Assembly: GCA_030789695.1 (NCBI GenBank)
Contig: CM061142.1
Span: 601,781,659 to 601,845,658 of the forward strand
Length of the DNA stretch: 64,000 nucleotides
Direction: 5' to 3'
Origin: Scilla litardierei
Lineage: Eukaryota > Streptophyta > Magnoliopsida > Asparagales > Asparagaceae
This document shows positions 1 to 10,323 of this stretch, piece after piece (the first letter of the stretch is position 1; each line of letters starts with the position of its first letter). A program made the translations under genes and the position numbers. The notes under the pieces were generated by a model. That model saw nothing but the letters and a program-made list of their open reading frames with translations, was not told the DNA's origin and did no database searches.

Positions 1-834
1 GCCGAGGGGATCTTGGCTGGATATGACTGGGGTGAAGGCCGGAGCAAGGCTGGTTGGAGGGATTGTGCGGCAGTTGTAGGGCAAATGGTGGCTGGCGGTT
101 TGTGTAGAGAAGGGAGGAGGTGGCCGGAATGTTTCGGTGTTCGCCGGAGGTGAGGCAAGGCCAGGGGAGAGGCTGGCGTTGCTAGGAGGTGGGTTTGGGC
201 TGCTATAGAATTGTGGCGGCTGGGGTTGTGTTCTCTTGCGTGAGGGAGGAAGAAACCTAAGGTAATTGCTATTTGGGTATAGAAGTGGGGTACACTTAGG
301 TTTGATGGAGAGAGGGTGTGTGAGAGGGAGGGGGTAGAATTAGTTTAATAGCTGGTGGTGAATAGCTAGGGAATATGACATGTGAAACATGGGATTCGTG
401 GGATTCCAAGGTGATTATGTTAACTAGATTAATTAGGGATAAGCTTGGGTTAAATACAGATTGAAAGTGCTTAGTGCGAAAGGCCAACTAAACGGTGTCC
501 GAAAAATATAATAAAAATATCGGGACGACTGTGTCGACAAGAGAATCGAGGCTACGATGGTCGGTCATGGGCTAGGGTAATGGAAAACGGAACTAAAAAT
601 AAAGAGGTCAAACGATGGAATCCTACGTTATGACACCCCTTCAAACAAAGTTATTTTGTGGGAGAATGAGCCGTGAAATGACGTTCACAAAAAATCCCAC
701 CAATAAGTACTCTTCCAGAGGGTCACAACGACATATCACATCGTACGGTTCGGATACAGGAAGAGGTCAAAATAAATACGCGTACGAACAAAAGCACGCG
801 CACGAAAATGTACGATCGAAAAGCGACCGTGACA
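1..834 (-). mobile_element. Partial LTR of a Tekay-like element (family D)
   Basis: This is the U3 end of a minus-strand LTR that runs off the left edge. Read on the minus strand it begins TGTCACGGTCGCTTTTCG at 834. The last 500 or so bases match 62140-62644, the start of the family D LTR, with shared blocks such as the GGACGACTGTGTCGAC stretch and the TGAGCCGTGAAATG stretch. From about 1 to 200 the match is weak. The flank at 835 (tattaactcgg) differs from the polypurine tract found beside the other copy, so this is either the 5' LTR of an element lying to the left or a solo LTR. The plus-strand reading frame at 615-887 is antisense to the LTR and is not considered a gene. Confidence 0.75.
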
Positions 835-1086
835 TATTAACTCGGAGATGGATAACTAAAGTAAGAACGAAGTCATCTGAAGCTTGAGTGGTAATGTATG
901 ATAGAAGATTGGGAAAAGGAAATTTCATATTTGCTAGAAAAGTTCAAGACATTGGAGATGGAGAAATCTATGTTAAAGCCTTGTTGAAGCTCTCTCTCGC
1001 TTAGGAAACCCTAGAAAAAGTTTGACACTGTTTTGAAAATATTTCAATAACTTTTCCTAAGTTTTCATGGTCAAAACATTGATTTT

Positions 1087-1352
1087 TGGGCTATTAGTTG
1101 ACCATTTACTATGCACTAGTCGATTAATAAACCTGGAAACCAATGGCTATCAGCATATCAGAACTAGTCGACTATAGTTCAACAAATAGTCAACTAATTC
1201 CTGGACTAGTCGACGATCCAAATAACTCTAGTCGACTAATTCAAAACAAATAACTAGATATTTTCAAACCTAACTGATGAGTCAACTAGGACTACTGATT
1301 AGTCAACTAATCAAGTCATTAGTCGACTAATTAGTCTACACTAGTCAACTAG
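1087..1352. repeat. Array of TAGTCGACTA-type palindromes
   Basis: About ten irregularly spaced copies of a motif whose best form is CTAGTCGACTAAT, with variants TAGTCAACTA and TAGTTGACCA (near 1091, 1115, 1163, 1186, 1205, 1228, 1280, 1299, 1319, 1339). Most copies are perfect or near-perfect palindromes. The array ends about 100 bp before the TATA box of the copia LTR, which suggests an upstream promoter role. Confidence 0.8.
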
Positions 1353-1450
1353 AACATTATTGTGGGCCAAAATAGAAAATCCGTAAACTACCTGTTTGTT
1401 ACCATTTTGAGGGTGTTTTTAGGAAATCGTTAACATTTTTTATTTTCTTT

Positions 1451-1464
1451 ATCTATATATAGTG
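1451..1464 (+). promoter_or_regulatory. TATA box of the copia LTR
   Basis: ATCTATATATAGTG lies about 100 bp downstream of the palindrome array and about 700 bp before the primer-binding site, the expected place for the U3/R boundary in a plant LTR. Confidence 0.6.
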
Positions 1465-2146
1465 AACGAATCCTTGGTATTTTATGTCAAGAAAATTCAT
1501 TTTTTTTCTCTTTTTGTGCTCAAAAACTTTCTTAAGAAAACCCATCATTCTTGGCCTCTTGCTTAAAGTTTTCTTTTGCTTTCGGGGACAAAATTCTTGA
1601 TCTGTCAATCCTTCCTTTTATATCTTTTGAGAGATCAATACTCTTATAGACTCACATCTACACATACGCTTCATCGCAAGGCTATAGGTAAATTGTAACT
1701 CGGACAAGTTGTAAGTATTTCTCTCTTGTGTTGTAAGAGTTGTGTTCTCTCAAGTATTGAGAATGTTGTTTACTCGAGTTTGTTTGAGTGATTATTACTT
1801 ACAACAGAGTATGGTGTAGAGGATTTGGTTGTATTAGTCTTTTGATTTGGAAGTTAGTGGTGGAAAGCACAAGTGAGACTTGAGGATTAAATGTATGTCA
1901 ATGAAACTCTTGTGTTTGCATTGATTTATATTCTTGCAAATATCTCTCTTATTTCTGCTGCATATCTTCATATTCTTATTTGCAAGTTCTTATAATTGTT
2001 GGTTTAGAATCTTATTGCTAACATAATCTGATTTGTTTGACAGAAAACTTATAAATTTTATAAAGTTTATAAGACATTATTCACCCCCTCTAGAGTTTTC
2101 TTCTTGCTCATCCATTGAATCCAAACAATCAAGCGTTCCACAACAC

Positions 2147-2158
2147 GTATCAGAGTGC
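2147..2158 (+). other. Primer-binding site, initiator-Met tRNA type, degraded
   Basis: GTATCAGAGTGC resembles the TGGTATCAGAGC primer-binding site used by most plant copia elements. It sits 10 bp before the gag start codon at 2169. It differs from the usual site by a changed first base and an inserted T. Confidence 0.6.
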
Positions 2159-2168
2159 ACGATTAAGG

Positions 2169-3760
2169 ATGGCATCAACTTTCATAACACAGTTCCATGA
2201 AGGCCACTCTACTTTTCGACCTCCCATGTTCACAGGAATAAACCACTGATCATGGAAGCTAAGGATGGTGATTTATCTTTAATCCATTAGCATGGACCTT
2301 TGGACCATCATGGAGTCAGCATATGAGTGACCAACTATTCCAATGTCCATGTAGAATGACTTAGAGAAGGCAAATGGAAACTTGAATGCCAAAGCAAGGA
2401 TGCACTCTTTTTCTCCCTTGACATAAATGAGTTCAATCGTGTGTCGATGGCAACTACCGCACACAAGATTTGGCACGTGCTCAAGGTAACTCTTGAAGGC
2501 ACAAATAGGTTAAGGATTCTAAAATTTCTATGTATGCACGTATGTTGGAAATGTTTAAGATAAAGAAAGGGGAGTCTATCATGGAAATGTACACATGTCT
2601 CACCGAAATTACCAATACACTTATCGAGCTAGACAAGAAAGTCACACAAACGGGGCTCATGATGAAGGCATTCTGGTCTCATACCCCAGACTGGGAGAAG
2701 AAGACCACTACTATTGAGGAAGTGCAAGATCTCTCAAAGATAACAATGAAAGACCTAATTAGAAACCTTATGGTTTATGAGATCCAATTAAAGGAAAGGA
2801 GAAAGGAAGAGCAACCCAAGAAGAAAGCTCTAGCATTCAAGGACACATTAGAATCAGAAGAATCAAAAGGTGAAAGAGAAGACCTAGCTCTCTTAACGAG
2901 GAGCTTCAAGAGATTCCAAAAAGGCAAGTCAAGATCAAATAAAGCAAGATTAACTAATGAAACTATTGTTTGTTTTGGATGCAATAAACCAGGGCACTGC
3001 AAGAAAATTTGCATGCTTGCTAAAAACAAGGCCCAAATGAAAGAAAAGTTGAGGAGACCAAAGAAGAAGGAGCTCACAACTTGGGATAACCATTCGGATT
3101 TTTCATCTGCTGAAGAAGAGGAAAATGAGGAAGAACATGCCCATGTGTGCTTTTTGGCACACGCCGATAACGAGGTATGCTTTGAATCCTATTTCGATTC
3201 TAATAATGAGAATAATGAAGATGATATCTATATTGCTTTTGAGAAATTATATGATTACCATGAAAGTTTGATAAAAGAATATGCCAAATTAAAAGGGACT
3301 CATAAAAAATGCTCTATGAATGATGTTATATGTTTAAAGAACTTGGAAAAAGAAAATCTTTAACTAAAAGAGCAAATTATCAAGCTCAAGAATAAAACTA
3401 TCGCTAAAGACATATCTTTAATTAACATAGAATTAGAATATGAAATTTTAAGATTAAAATTTAAGAACCTTAAACAAAAAGATGAAAACAATTTACTTAA
3501 TATTGAATGTAAAAGTCTACTTGATAGATTAAATGACTTAGGAAAGAATATAACTAGTATTAAGTTAAAATATGACGAACTCTACAAAAACGTTGATATA
3601 TTCAACAAAGGTAGAGAAAACTTGAATAACTTGTTAATATCACCATAGTTAATAATAATAAATTTAGATTAGGTTACAACAATACTAAACAAAATCCTGC
3701 ATACATAGACACCAAATTTGTAAGAAATAATAAAATCATTACTTGCAAAATGTAAACAAA
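2169..3760 (+). pseudogene. SIRE-type copia gag, frameshifted
   Basis: Gag is the RNA-binding capsid protein of a copia retrotransposon. The ATG at 2169 opens MASTFITQFHEGHSTFRPPM, followed by a decayed FTGxNYxxWK-like region, the usual copia Gag N-terminus. A frameshift and stops interrupt it before 2530. From 2530 to 3363 the frame is open and includes the UBN2-like core and one zinc knuckle, CFGCNKPGHCKKIC (CX2CX4HX4C). A stretch of acidic residues follows near 3090-3150, then a long Lys/Asn/Leu-rich coiled coil. After a stop at 3361 the coiled coil continues in frame to about 3648 and ends with FNKGRENLNNLL, a motif I associate with SIRE-type Gag. No protease, integrase or RT follows, so the element is truncated near 3760-3900. 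Confidence 0.82.
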
Positions 3761-4149
3761 CCTAACAGAAATTATCCCCAAATGATTAAAGAAAAAAAAA
3801 TCAAACCACAAAAAATGTGGATACTTAGTAATGTAACTAATAAAATGAAAAATTCATATATAAACAATTTCATGGAAAATGTACACTTTCAAGAAATTAT
3901 CAATGTATAAAAGATGAAAAATCCAATCCCAAATTTGGTTTCTTATTGAATGAAAAATCTATGTAACCTAAATAAGATACCCTAATATTCAAATAAAACA
4001 TTCGTTGTACCTTATACAAAATAACACAAAGTAAAAAATATTCTATGTGTATTTGTATGTATTTGTTTAATAAAATAAGATAAAATAGTAAGTTAAATGA
4101 TAATTTAATTAAAAGTGAAAATAGAAAATTAAAACATATTATACAATGT
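3761..4149. other. AT-rich spacer, no gene recognised
   Basis: Very A/T-rich sequence after the decayed gag. No conserved domain is visible in any frame. It may be remnant gag coding sequence or unrelated filler. Confidence 0.5.
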
Positions 4150-4363
4150 CTCATGGTTATATTAGTCGACCATAGTATATGGCCTAGTCGACTAATGGAC
4201 ACTTAGTCGACTAACATGTATACTACAATTGACTAATCATTAGACAGTTACAACTCTGTCTGTTTCTCATCTAATAGTTGACCAGAGTGCATCGACTAGT
4301 TGACTAACAACCAACTAGTCGACTAATTGGTGAACTATAGTCAATTAGTCAAGGTTTTTTCAG
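4150..4363. repeat. Second TAGTCGACTA palindrome array
   Basis: About nine copies of TAGTCGACTA-like motifs (for example CCTAGTCGACTAATGG near 4182 and AACTAGTCGACTAATTGG near 4313). The motif matches the 1087-1352 array but the intervening sequence does not align. It lies about 420 bp upstream of the start codon of the ORF at 4780. No clear TATA box was found between them. Confidence 0.75.
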
Positions 4364-4779
4364 AACATAAAATCTGTGACTTATTTTTGGGTTTTAAGTT
4401 TATTTTCGATTCAAATCCACTTCATATCCGTTGAACCCGACATGTTATTGGATCTAATGACTTAAACCCATTAAGAGATCAAATCCTAACAACTCTTTTG
4501 TGATCGAAGGATTCTAATATATTCATTCATTCAACAAAACCCCGACGAGCTAGAAATTTTCCCCACTTTAAGAACTTCATCTTCTCTTGAAACCCTAGTC
4601 ACTTTGTTATTGAATTCTTTCCAGATTTTGAAGATCAAATCTCATCTCACTCCAAGATTCAAGCTTTTTAAGGACTAACATCTTATTCACTCGGTCTTTA
4701 GTTATTTCATTGCATTTAGAACTAGAAAAACTCTAGTTGTCAAGGATTTTCATATCATATCATCATATTAGCTTGAATC

Positions 4780-5835
4780 ATGTCAAAAAGAGGTAGATTT
4801 CCTTCTAGATCATCATCTTCTACGGTACCTCCTCCATCATTTCATTAATGTCTAAAGAGACCTAATCTAAAAGAAAATTATCTTAAAAACTCACAACTTG
4901 ACATATTATGTGAGTGATTTGTTAAGTTTGAAGATTTGTCTAGATATTTCATTCGTCAAATCTTTCGACAATGTCATTTGCATGATCATTTCAACTTGCA
5001 AAATTCTTGCAAGTGTTATCATAGCCTTGATTACTTATTTTACACTAATATGGAAAATTATGATAATAATCAAATTTCATGCCTAGTTAAACATGTTTTT
5101 GTTAAATTATCATCTATGAATATAGGATAAATCCTAGAGATCCCTTGCCAAGGACTAATCCTACACAAAAAATTGGGATGGATGAAGAAGACATTCTCTC
5201 AAACATGTTTGTTGGCTGGGTCAACATTTTAGAATTGACATGACATTAAACCAACTTCTTTCCCAGGCTAGGATCATTGCTAGAATCATATCCTACAATA
5301 ACATTTAGATGTCTAGTAGTTTTACATATATCTCTGAAGATTTAACTAAGTGTGTTTATGCACTCTTAGGACAATTAGTTATGAACTGGGCACAAATTAT
5401 TTATGATAATATTGCCAAACCAGCTTCTCTATCTCATCATCATGGTTGTTTCCTAACTAAAATTTTCTTGCATCCTAGAGTCAATCTAGAAACTGAAACA
5501 AAAGTTATTCATAATAAGGTTTCATTTGATACAGCTGCACTCTCTAGGATGCATATTCCATTTGATTCACCTCGTGATAAACCCCAACCCCAAGACGAAC
5601 TTGAACCTAAACCAAAACTAGATCCGTATCTTAAAGCTTCTTCATCTAGTGTTTCACACCATCCCACCATCCTATATGATCATTTCTAAGCATTGATGAA
5701 TGACGTCTACTGCACCATGAACCAACTGGGACAAGTGCAACTCAAACAAGATTAACTCATGGCTAAACAAGATCAACTTGAGCTTAAACAAGATCAAATC
5801 ATAAAAGATGTGTCTAATCTTTAAGACTTGATCAT
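4780..5835 (+). pseudogene. Decayed plant-transposon ORF (Transposase_32-like)
   Basis: An ATG at 4780 opens MSKRGRFPSRSSSSTVPPPS, a basic, Ser-rich N-terminus typical of ORFs from large plant retroelements. After stops, a frame around 4936-5130 encodes a block containing YHSLDYLFYTNMEN and LVKHVFVKLSSMNIG. This resembles the 'putative plant transposon protein' domain: aromatic-rich helices, a 'lFyaNm' segment, then a segment beginning the next fold. A further open stretch (5309-5689) is followed by a Gln/Lys-rich repeat (KQDQLELKQDQ, 5760-5810). Several stops make it non-functional. The family call is from memory of the motif and is moderate at best; the gene could belong to an Athila-like or other gypsy element. 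Confidence 0.45.
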
Positions 5836-6095
5836 CACCCTCCTCAAGATTGAATCTTGTTGTATTTTGAGTGTTGTGAGTGAAATGTGATGTATGAATG
5901 ATGACTTGTAGCTTATGTGGGTGATGATGTATTTTGTGATGTGTTTTGTAATATATCTTGAGTTGATGTTGTAGCGAACTTGCAATGTTTGATGATCCTC
6001 ATGTACTTTCTATGTTTTATTAGTGAAGAGAGTTTGCTTTTACAAGATTCATATCTCTATATTTGCTTGTCTATATTGAAACTTGGATATCATGT
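5836..6095. other. AT-rich sequence without a recognised gene
   Basis: G/T-rich, repeat-like sequence with runs of 'gatgatg' and 'tgttttgt'. Base composition changes sharply at about 6100, where GC-rich DNA begins. That change probably marks the edge of the Transposase_28-bearing element. Confidence 0.4.
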
Positions 6096-7335
6096 TGTTT
6101 AGGGGTGTTTTCTCACCACTGTTTGATAGTCTTGAGGGTCGGAGGCCAACACGGTCGTGCAAGACATGTGCGTCCTCCGGGATCGGATAGCGACATGGTC
6201 ACTCGGTTGGTAATGCGTGGATCCGTGCATCGGTATCCCAAAGGGTATCTTCGGGAGAGCGACGGCCTCCTCGAGTGGGGAGGCGAATGAGCTCGGGGTC
6301 GGGATCATTCGGCTCCAATGGATGGAGCGCTGAGGGGTAGCCTCAACGGGGTGAAGTCTACTTGACCTACATGGACGAGAAAGCTTGTCAGGGGGTCGGA
6401 CCTTGGTTCCGACCAAGTCCCCTCCGATGCCTAAGTCAGATATGATCTGAGGGATTCCCGGTGGGAATGAGTGCAGCTCACGGAGAGACCGATGCACGAA
6501 TCCTCATGTCAGCCTATGGAGGAGAATTATGAGGTGGAAGACTAGGTTGTAGTAGGAAGAATACCTGAGTGTAGAGTATTCAGAATTTGGGTCCCTTCGT
6601 CTTTTGATCTTCGGGTCTTTTGTAGGGATTGAATCGCCCATGTCCCCCTCGTCCTCCCCCCATCTCGCCCCAAGCATCCACCCCTTTGATCGTCCCTTGA
6701 TGTGTCATCAAGGTGGGTGTAATGGGGCTCTTGAATGGTAATGAAGGTGGGCACGATTTGGGGGAGCGGTTCCCACAACCTACAGCGGTCAGCGATTCCC
6801 TCCACGTCGGTCCGAGGCCCCCACGGCCCACGACCTTCAAGGGGCCCTTAGGCCAGGGCCTAATCCCGTCCTGGCCCATGGGCTCGGATCGTGGGCTGGG
6901 CCCGTTCTGCCTTGGCCCATTTTGGAAGGGTCGTATCAATTGCTCCCATCGCTCAGGCCGTTCGGACTTTGACGGTTGGGTTCGAGGGATGTGATTCATG
7001 TGGATCTGATGGGCACATCAGTCGAGGCGATGCATTAAATGAAAACCATCATGTGATGTCAGGATGGAATTCTCCCGTGCTTAGGGTGTAGGATTCAAAG
7101 TGCCGCCTTTTGCAAGATGCCGCCATGCGTCGCCCTTTGAATGGCTTGGATTTGCAGTTGCTTTCCGAATAAAACCGTTGGGGTTTGGATTTCTTTTCTC
7201 GTGTCTCCTGATTTGGCTTCCACGCTCTCCTTGTTGGCGAGTTCCTCTTCGTTCACTCTTACACCGTTCTCTTCTTCGAATTTCGCAAGGTAACCCCCTT
7301 CTCTAGCTCCTGCTTTTGATTTATTCCATTGGCGA
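6096..7335 (+). other. GC-rich leader or LTR of the Transposase_28-like element
   Basis: GC-rich DNA running up to the start codon at 7336. It probably contains the promoter or LTR of the interrupted element: a TGTTTAGGGGTGTTTTCTCACC start near 6097 is plausible but unproven. A perfect 8-bp inverted repeat, CCTTGATG-tgt-CATCAAGG, lies near 6696-6714. A possible 5'-UTR donor, CGCAAG|GTAACC, is at about 7286-7290. The reading frames in this stretch are Pro/Arg/Gly-rich and show no recognisable domain, so I do not call genes here. Confidence 0.4.
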
Positions 7336-7408
7336 TGGCGTTGAGGATAGGGTCCCCGTCGTCTAGGCCCGGTGGCTCCTCTGATCCCAGGTTTCTTCCT
7401 GACAAGGG
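7336..7408 (+). pseudogene. Start of the Transposase_28-like gene (segment 1)
   Basis: The ATG at 7336 opens MALRIGSPSSRPGGSSDPRF and runs 24 codons to the Tekay-1 insertion. Removing Tekay-1 and one copy of its target duplication continues the same frame into 17851 and on to the conserved block TVERIRAKYLTHPYGIRVPF, broken only by one TAG (17888-17890). This continuity is why I take 7336 as the true start. The protein is a mobile-element protein of unknown biochemical role. Confidence 0.7.
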
Positions 7409-7588
7409 TGTAATGGCCCTAATTTCAATGTACGCGTATTTGTACGCATTTTGGCGTAGATGCGTACGTATAATTTTTGGGAGTATGCCCGTATTTTTTC
7501 TTTAATTATTTTGGTGGAGGAATTATTTTTAAATGGTTTTAAACCCATTGTTGATATTAGTAAATAAGGGTATTGGGATGAAATACCA

Positions 7589-7601
7589 TGTATTTAAGAA
7601 G
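7589..7601 (+). promoter_or_regulatory. TATA box in Tekay-1 5' LTR
   Basis: TGTATTTAAGAAG, 180 bp into the LTR, with a second copy in the 3' LTR near 15237. This implies a short U3 and a very long R-U5. No palindrome array precedes it, unlike Tekay-2. Confidence 0.5.
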
Positions 7602-9721
7602 TATGGTGTATTTCACCATGTATTTTCATTTTCCTAAAATTCTAATTTTGAAATTTTGTAGCCATGACACTTAATATGGCTATGTGTCATGTTGTTAGCT
7701 TAAGCTAGGACACATGGCTTAATTTGACTAAGATGAGTGGAGGAGAGGGTTTCAGGGAATACAACTTTCAAGGCAAGACAACAAAAATAAAAAAAAAGAA
7801 AAAATCTCATTTTTTCACTCTCTCATTCTCTCCCTCATTTCCCCTAAGCCTGGCCGAAACCTATCTCCCCTATTTTATTTCATGTTGCTTCATCTTCCTC
7901 CATCAAACACACTTCCAAATAATCCCTCTTCAATCATTAAGAACCCACAAAAATTCACCCATCTTCCTAACTCCAAAAATTAGCCCAAATCACCTCAAAA
8001 ATCCAACTTTTGGAGACCAAATTGGAGCATGGAGAAGGAGGAATAGGAGGCTCTCCATCAAGGACTAAGAAGGGCCAAAGAACAATTTTGGAGGACTTTT
8101 AGAAGGTAGGATTTTCTAACATTCTAGTTAGGATTTAGTTTTAGGATTTGTGTTAGTAGAAATCCTTGGTGTAGGATGATTAGTAAAATAATTAGCTCAT
8201 TCTCATTGCTAGAAAAGGAATAATGAAAGTGAATGCCATAGATTTAGTGTTGTGTTTTAACATGTTGATAAACATTGCTAAAAAGTCCATATGTTAGTAT
8301 TGAAGGAACTTTTGGCTAGCTTGTCCCTAGACTTTATTCATGCTTGGATATGAAATTGTTGCATAATTATAGTTATATATATTACTACCATGTTCATTAT
8401 GTTAACTTGCTAAAAATGGTGCTAGATTGTAGTTTATGATGTTTAGAGAATTGATTTCTATGTTAGTTTCATTTTAGTATGAAATTGCAAGTTATATAAC
8501 CATATTGTGTGACATATGTTAAATAGTAAAAATATCCTCTTTGTAATGTTGGAATTACGTTAAGAATTTGTAAATATTGTAATCATATTCTGATGCTAGT
8601 GTAGATATGTTAATTGTGGCATTCAAACATGTTAGAACTAGATTTAGAAAGAAAACTAGTTGCTGGAAATTTTTAGTAGCAGGACAGTAACTTGTAAAAA
8701 TCATAAACAATAGTAGAAAAATAAGAAAAATATAATTAAGGACACTACGAAAAACTATAGAAAATTTCCTACAACTTTGAAGGGGACCGAGAGCCAATTC
8801 TGACTGCAGATGGGGTAACAGAGCCATTCTTTCTGGACTGACGCTTTTGGCAGATTTGTGTTGTAATTTTTAGTAAGAATTTCATCGTTGTACTTTTTGT
8901 TCTAAATTAATGTTGAACATGTTAGTTGTGCTTTATTATCATGCTCTTAAGATATGCTTTAATGATGATGTTTAATGTATTATGTTTCATTGATGATGAG
9001 AATGCAAGTATATTGAGACATAAGTGTATTTGAGACCAATAATTAACACTATGTCAAATGAAGGGATGCTCATCAAAAGAAAAATTTGTGAGTGAGGATG
9101 AGAGTATGACATCAGGAGTTCTCGTTCCATTTTGAAATGGGTGAGACTCCGGATGGGGGTTTGGGGGAAACACGGTAAATTGTAGGTGTTAAGGAGCAGA
9201 CGTAGTATGATTTCTCACTCGCTAAGTCACTCCCGTAAGGGGGAGTTGACTAGAGTTAGAGAGGCCGCTGGTGCGCTCGTGACGCACCAGGACGGTAAAT
9301 GATGGGTTTCTCCGTTTGTCCGACAGAAAAAACGAGATGAATCTCGCTCCGGTACCTTGTCCAATCGGGTACGTGTTACGAGAGGCCCCTCCAGTGCTCG
9401 TGTCACTAGAGTGGTACCACTTTTCACCCACCCTGGGTGAAGTCCGCTCCCTTAGCAGCCTATGGTTTATCCAGGTTCCAAATCAGAACAACAATTAAAT
9501 TTACTTAATTTAATTCTGAATTTCACTTCAGTTCTACTTTCTGTCGTTTACCTTCAGCACTTATTTTCTGTCCTTTAATTTCTGCATATTCTTGACATTG
9601 ATGTGACAGTTGCAGTTAGTTGGTTAGTTAGGAAGACCAGTTCTAAAACTGGGTTCTATTAGGGTGTTAGGAGTTCCTGCTGGGTCACGCGTTGACGTGT
9701 CCCATCCCGTGGTTTTCAGGT

Positions 9722-9832
9722 ATGAGTTTCGAGAAGTCTTTGGGTGTCCCGGAGCTAGAGACAGATGCCAGTACAGCGGAGGTGGAGCCTATATGCGACC
9801 TCGTTCTGTTAGACTTCCCAGGTTTAGATTAG
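9722..9832 (+). CDS. LTR-embedded short acidic ORF (36 aa)
   Basis: The ORF starts MSFEKSLGVPEL and ends LLDFPGLD. It has nine Asp/Glu and a single Lys. It begins two bases after GTGGTTTTCAG, a good 3' splice site, so in a spliced leader it could be the first ORF. Acidic ORFs of similar length lie at the equivalent place in three other LTR families in this window (23208, 52212 and 60299 minus), although sequence identity to those is low. The 3' LTR copy is frameshifted. No known family is recognised and translation is unproven. Confidence 0.45.
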   Translation: MSFEKSLGVPELETDASTAEVEPICDLVLLDFPGLD

Positions 9833-10197
9833 TGGGTGTGTTGTATCGGGTGGACTTTTGTACTTTTGGGCTGGGGGATTCTACTTTTGTTGTACACGCT
9901 TTTTGTACCCCCTTTGTACAGCTGATGCTTGTATGTATAAGAACTTATGTACGTGATGTAATGTAACTTCTGTGTTGATGTATTTCTTTTTCAGTACTGC
10001 GTTTTATTTTCTGTTGGAGCACTTTTCTTTTCTCTGTGTACTATTCTAGTGTTATTGCAGTGGCCTGCTCATTATTTTATATTAAACCACAAAAAATGCC
10101 TAGTAGTATTTAGATAAGTGGGCTCGAAGCCTGAGTCTGAATACTACGACGGCCTCGTTAGCTACGCTCCCCGTACTTGGGTGAGCGGGGCATGACA

Positions 10198-10230
10198 GGT
10201 TTTTGTGGTGGCCCATGAAGGTCCGCTCAC
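10198..10230 (+). other. Putative primer-binding region of Tekay-1
   Basis: Starting 11 bases after the LTR end is TGGTGGCCCATGAAGGTCC. The same block (TGGTGGCCCATGCAGGTCC) follows the Tekay-2 LTR at about the same distance, and a shorter relative follows the third LTR. Position fits a primer-binding site but I do not recognise a matching tRNA 3' end. Confidence 0.4.
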
Positions 10231-10323
10231 ACTGTAATATACGTAAGAATAGTACAAGTAAGCTCCAACATTATGATTCGCAATTTTGGTACTGAATGTT
10301 GTTTCCCTGTTCATTCTTGCAGA

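Larger units (their letters stand above)
835..2146 (+). mobile_element. 5' LTR-like region of a SIRE-type Ty1/copia element
   Basis: AT-rich DNA leading directly into a primer-binding site and a copia gag, so it must contain the 5' LTR of that element. It holds a palindrome array (1087-1352), a TATA box (1451) and a T-rich leader. It ends with a CACCCCCTCTAGAG stretch of the kind seen near the end of SIRE-type LTRs. I cannot fix the LTR start because no matching 3' LTR is present; it lies somewhere between 835 and about 1060. No coding capacity is seen in it. Confidence 0.6.
7409..10197 (+). repeat. 5' LTR of Tekay-1
   Basis: Runs from TGTAATGGCCC to GGGCATGACA. A TATA box (TGTATTTAAGAAG) is at 7589-7601. 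A GT donor-like site (TTAGAAG|GTAGGATT) occurs near 8106, and an acceptor-like site (GGTTTTCAG|GT) ends at 9719, immediately before the acidic ORF at 9722. A short hairpin with TGGTGCG/CGCACCA arms lies near 9268-9288. The pair copy is 15056-17845. Confidence 0.92.

Noticed and set aside
615..887. 90-codon plus-strand ORF, similar to one at 62353-62583
   Set aside because: It is antisense within the U3 of the family D LTR. The similarity comes from the shared LTR, and the second copy has lost the frame after 60 codons.
6063..7306. Several 60-140-codon frames in the GC-rich leader
   Set aside because: Overlap on both strands, Pro/Arg/Gly-rich, no domain; more likely LTR or leader of the Transposase_28-bearing element.
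7404..7408. Perfect target duplication for Tekay-1
   Set aside because: Flanks read AAGGG and CAGGG, so only four of five bases agree; reported as imperfect.
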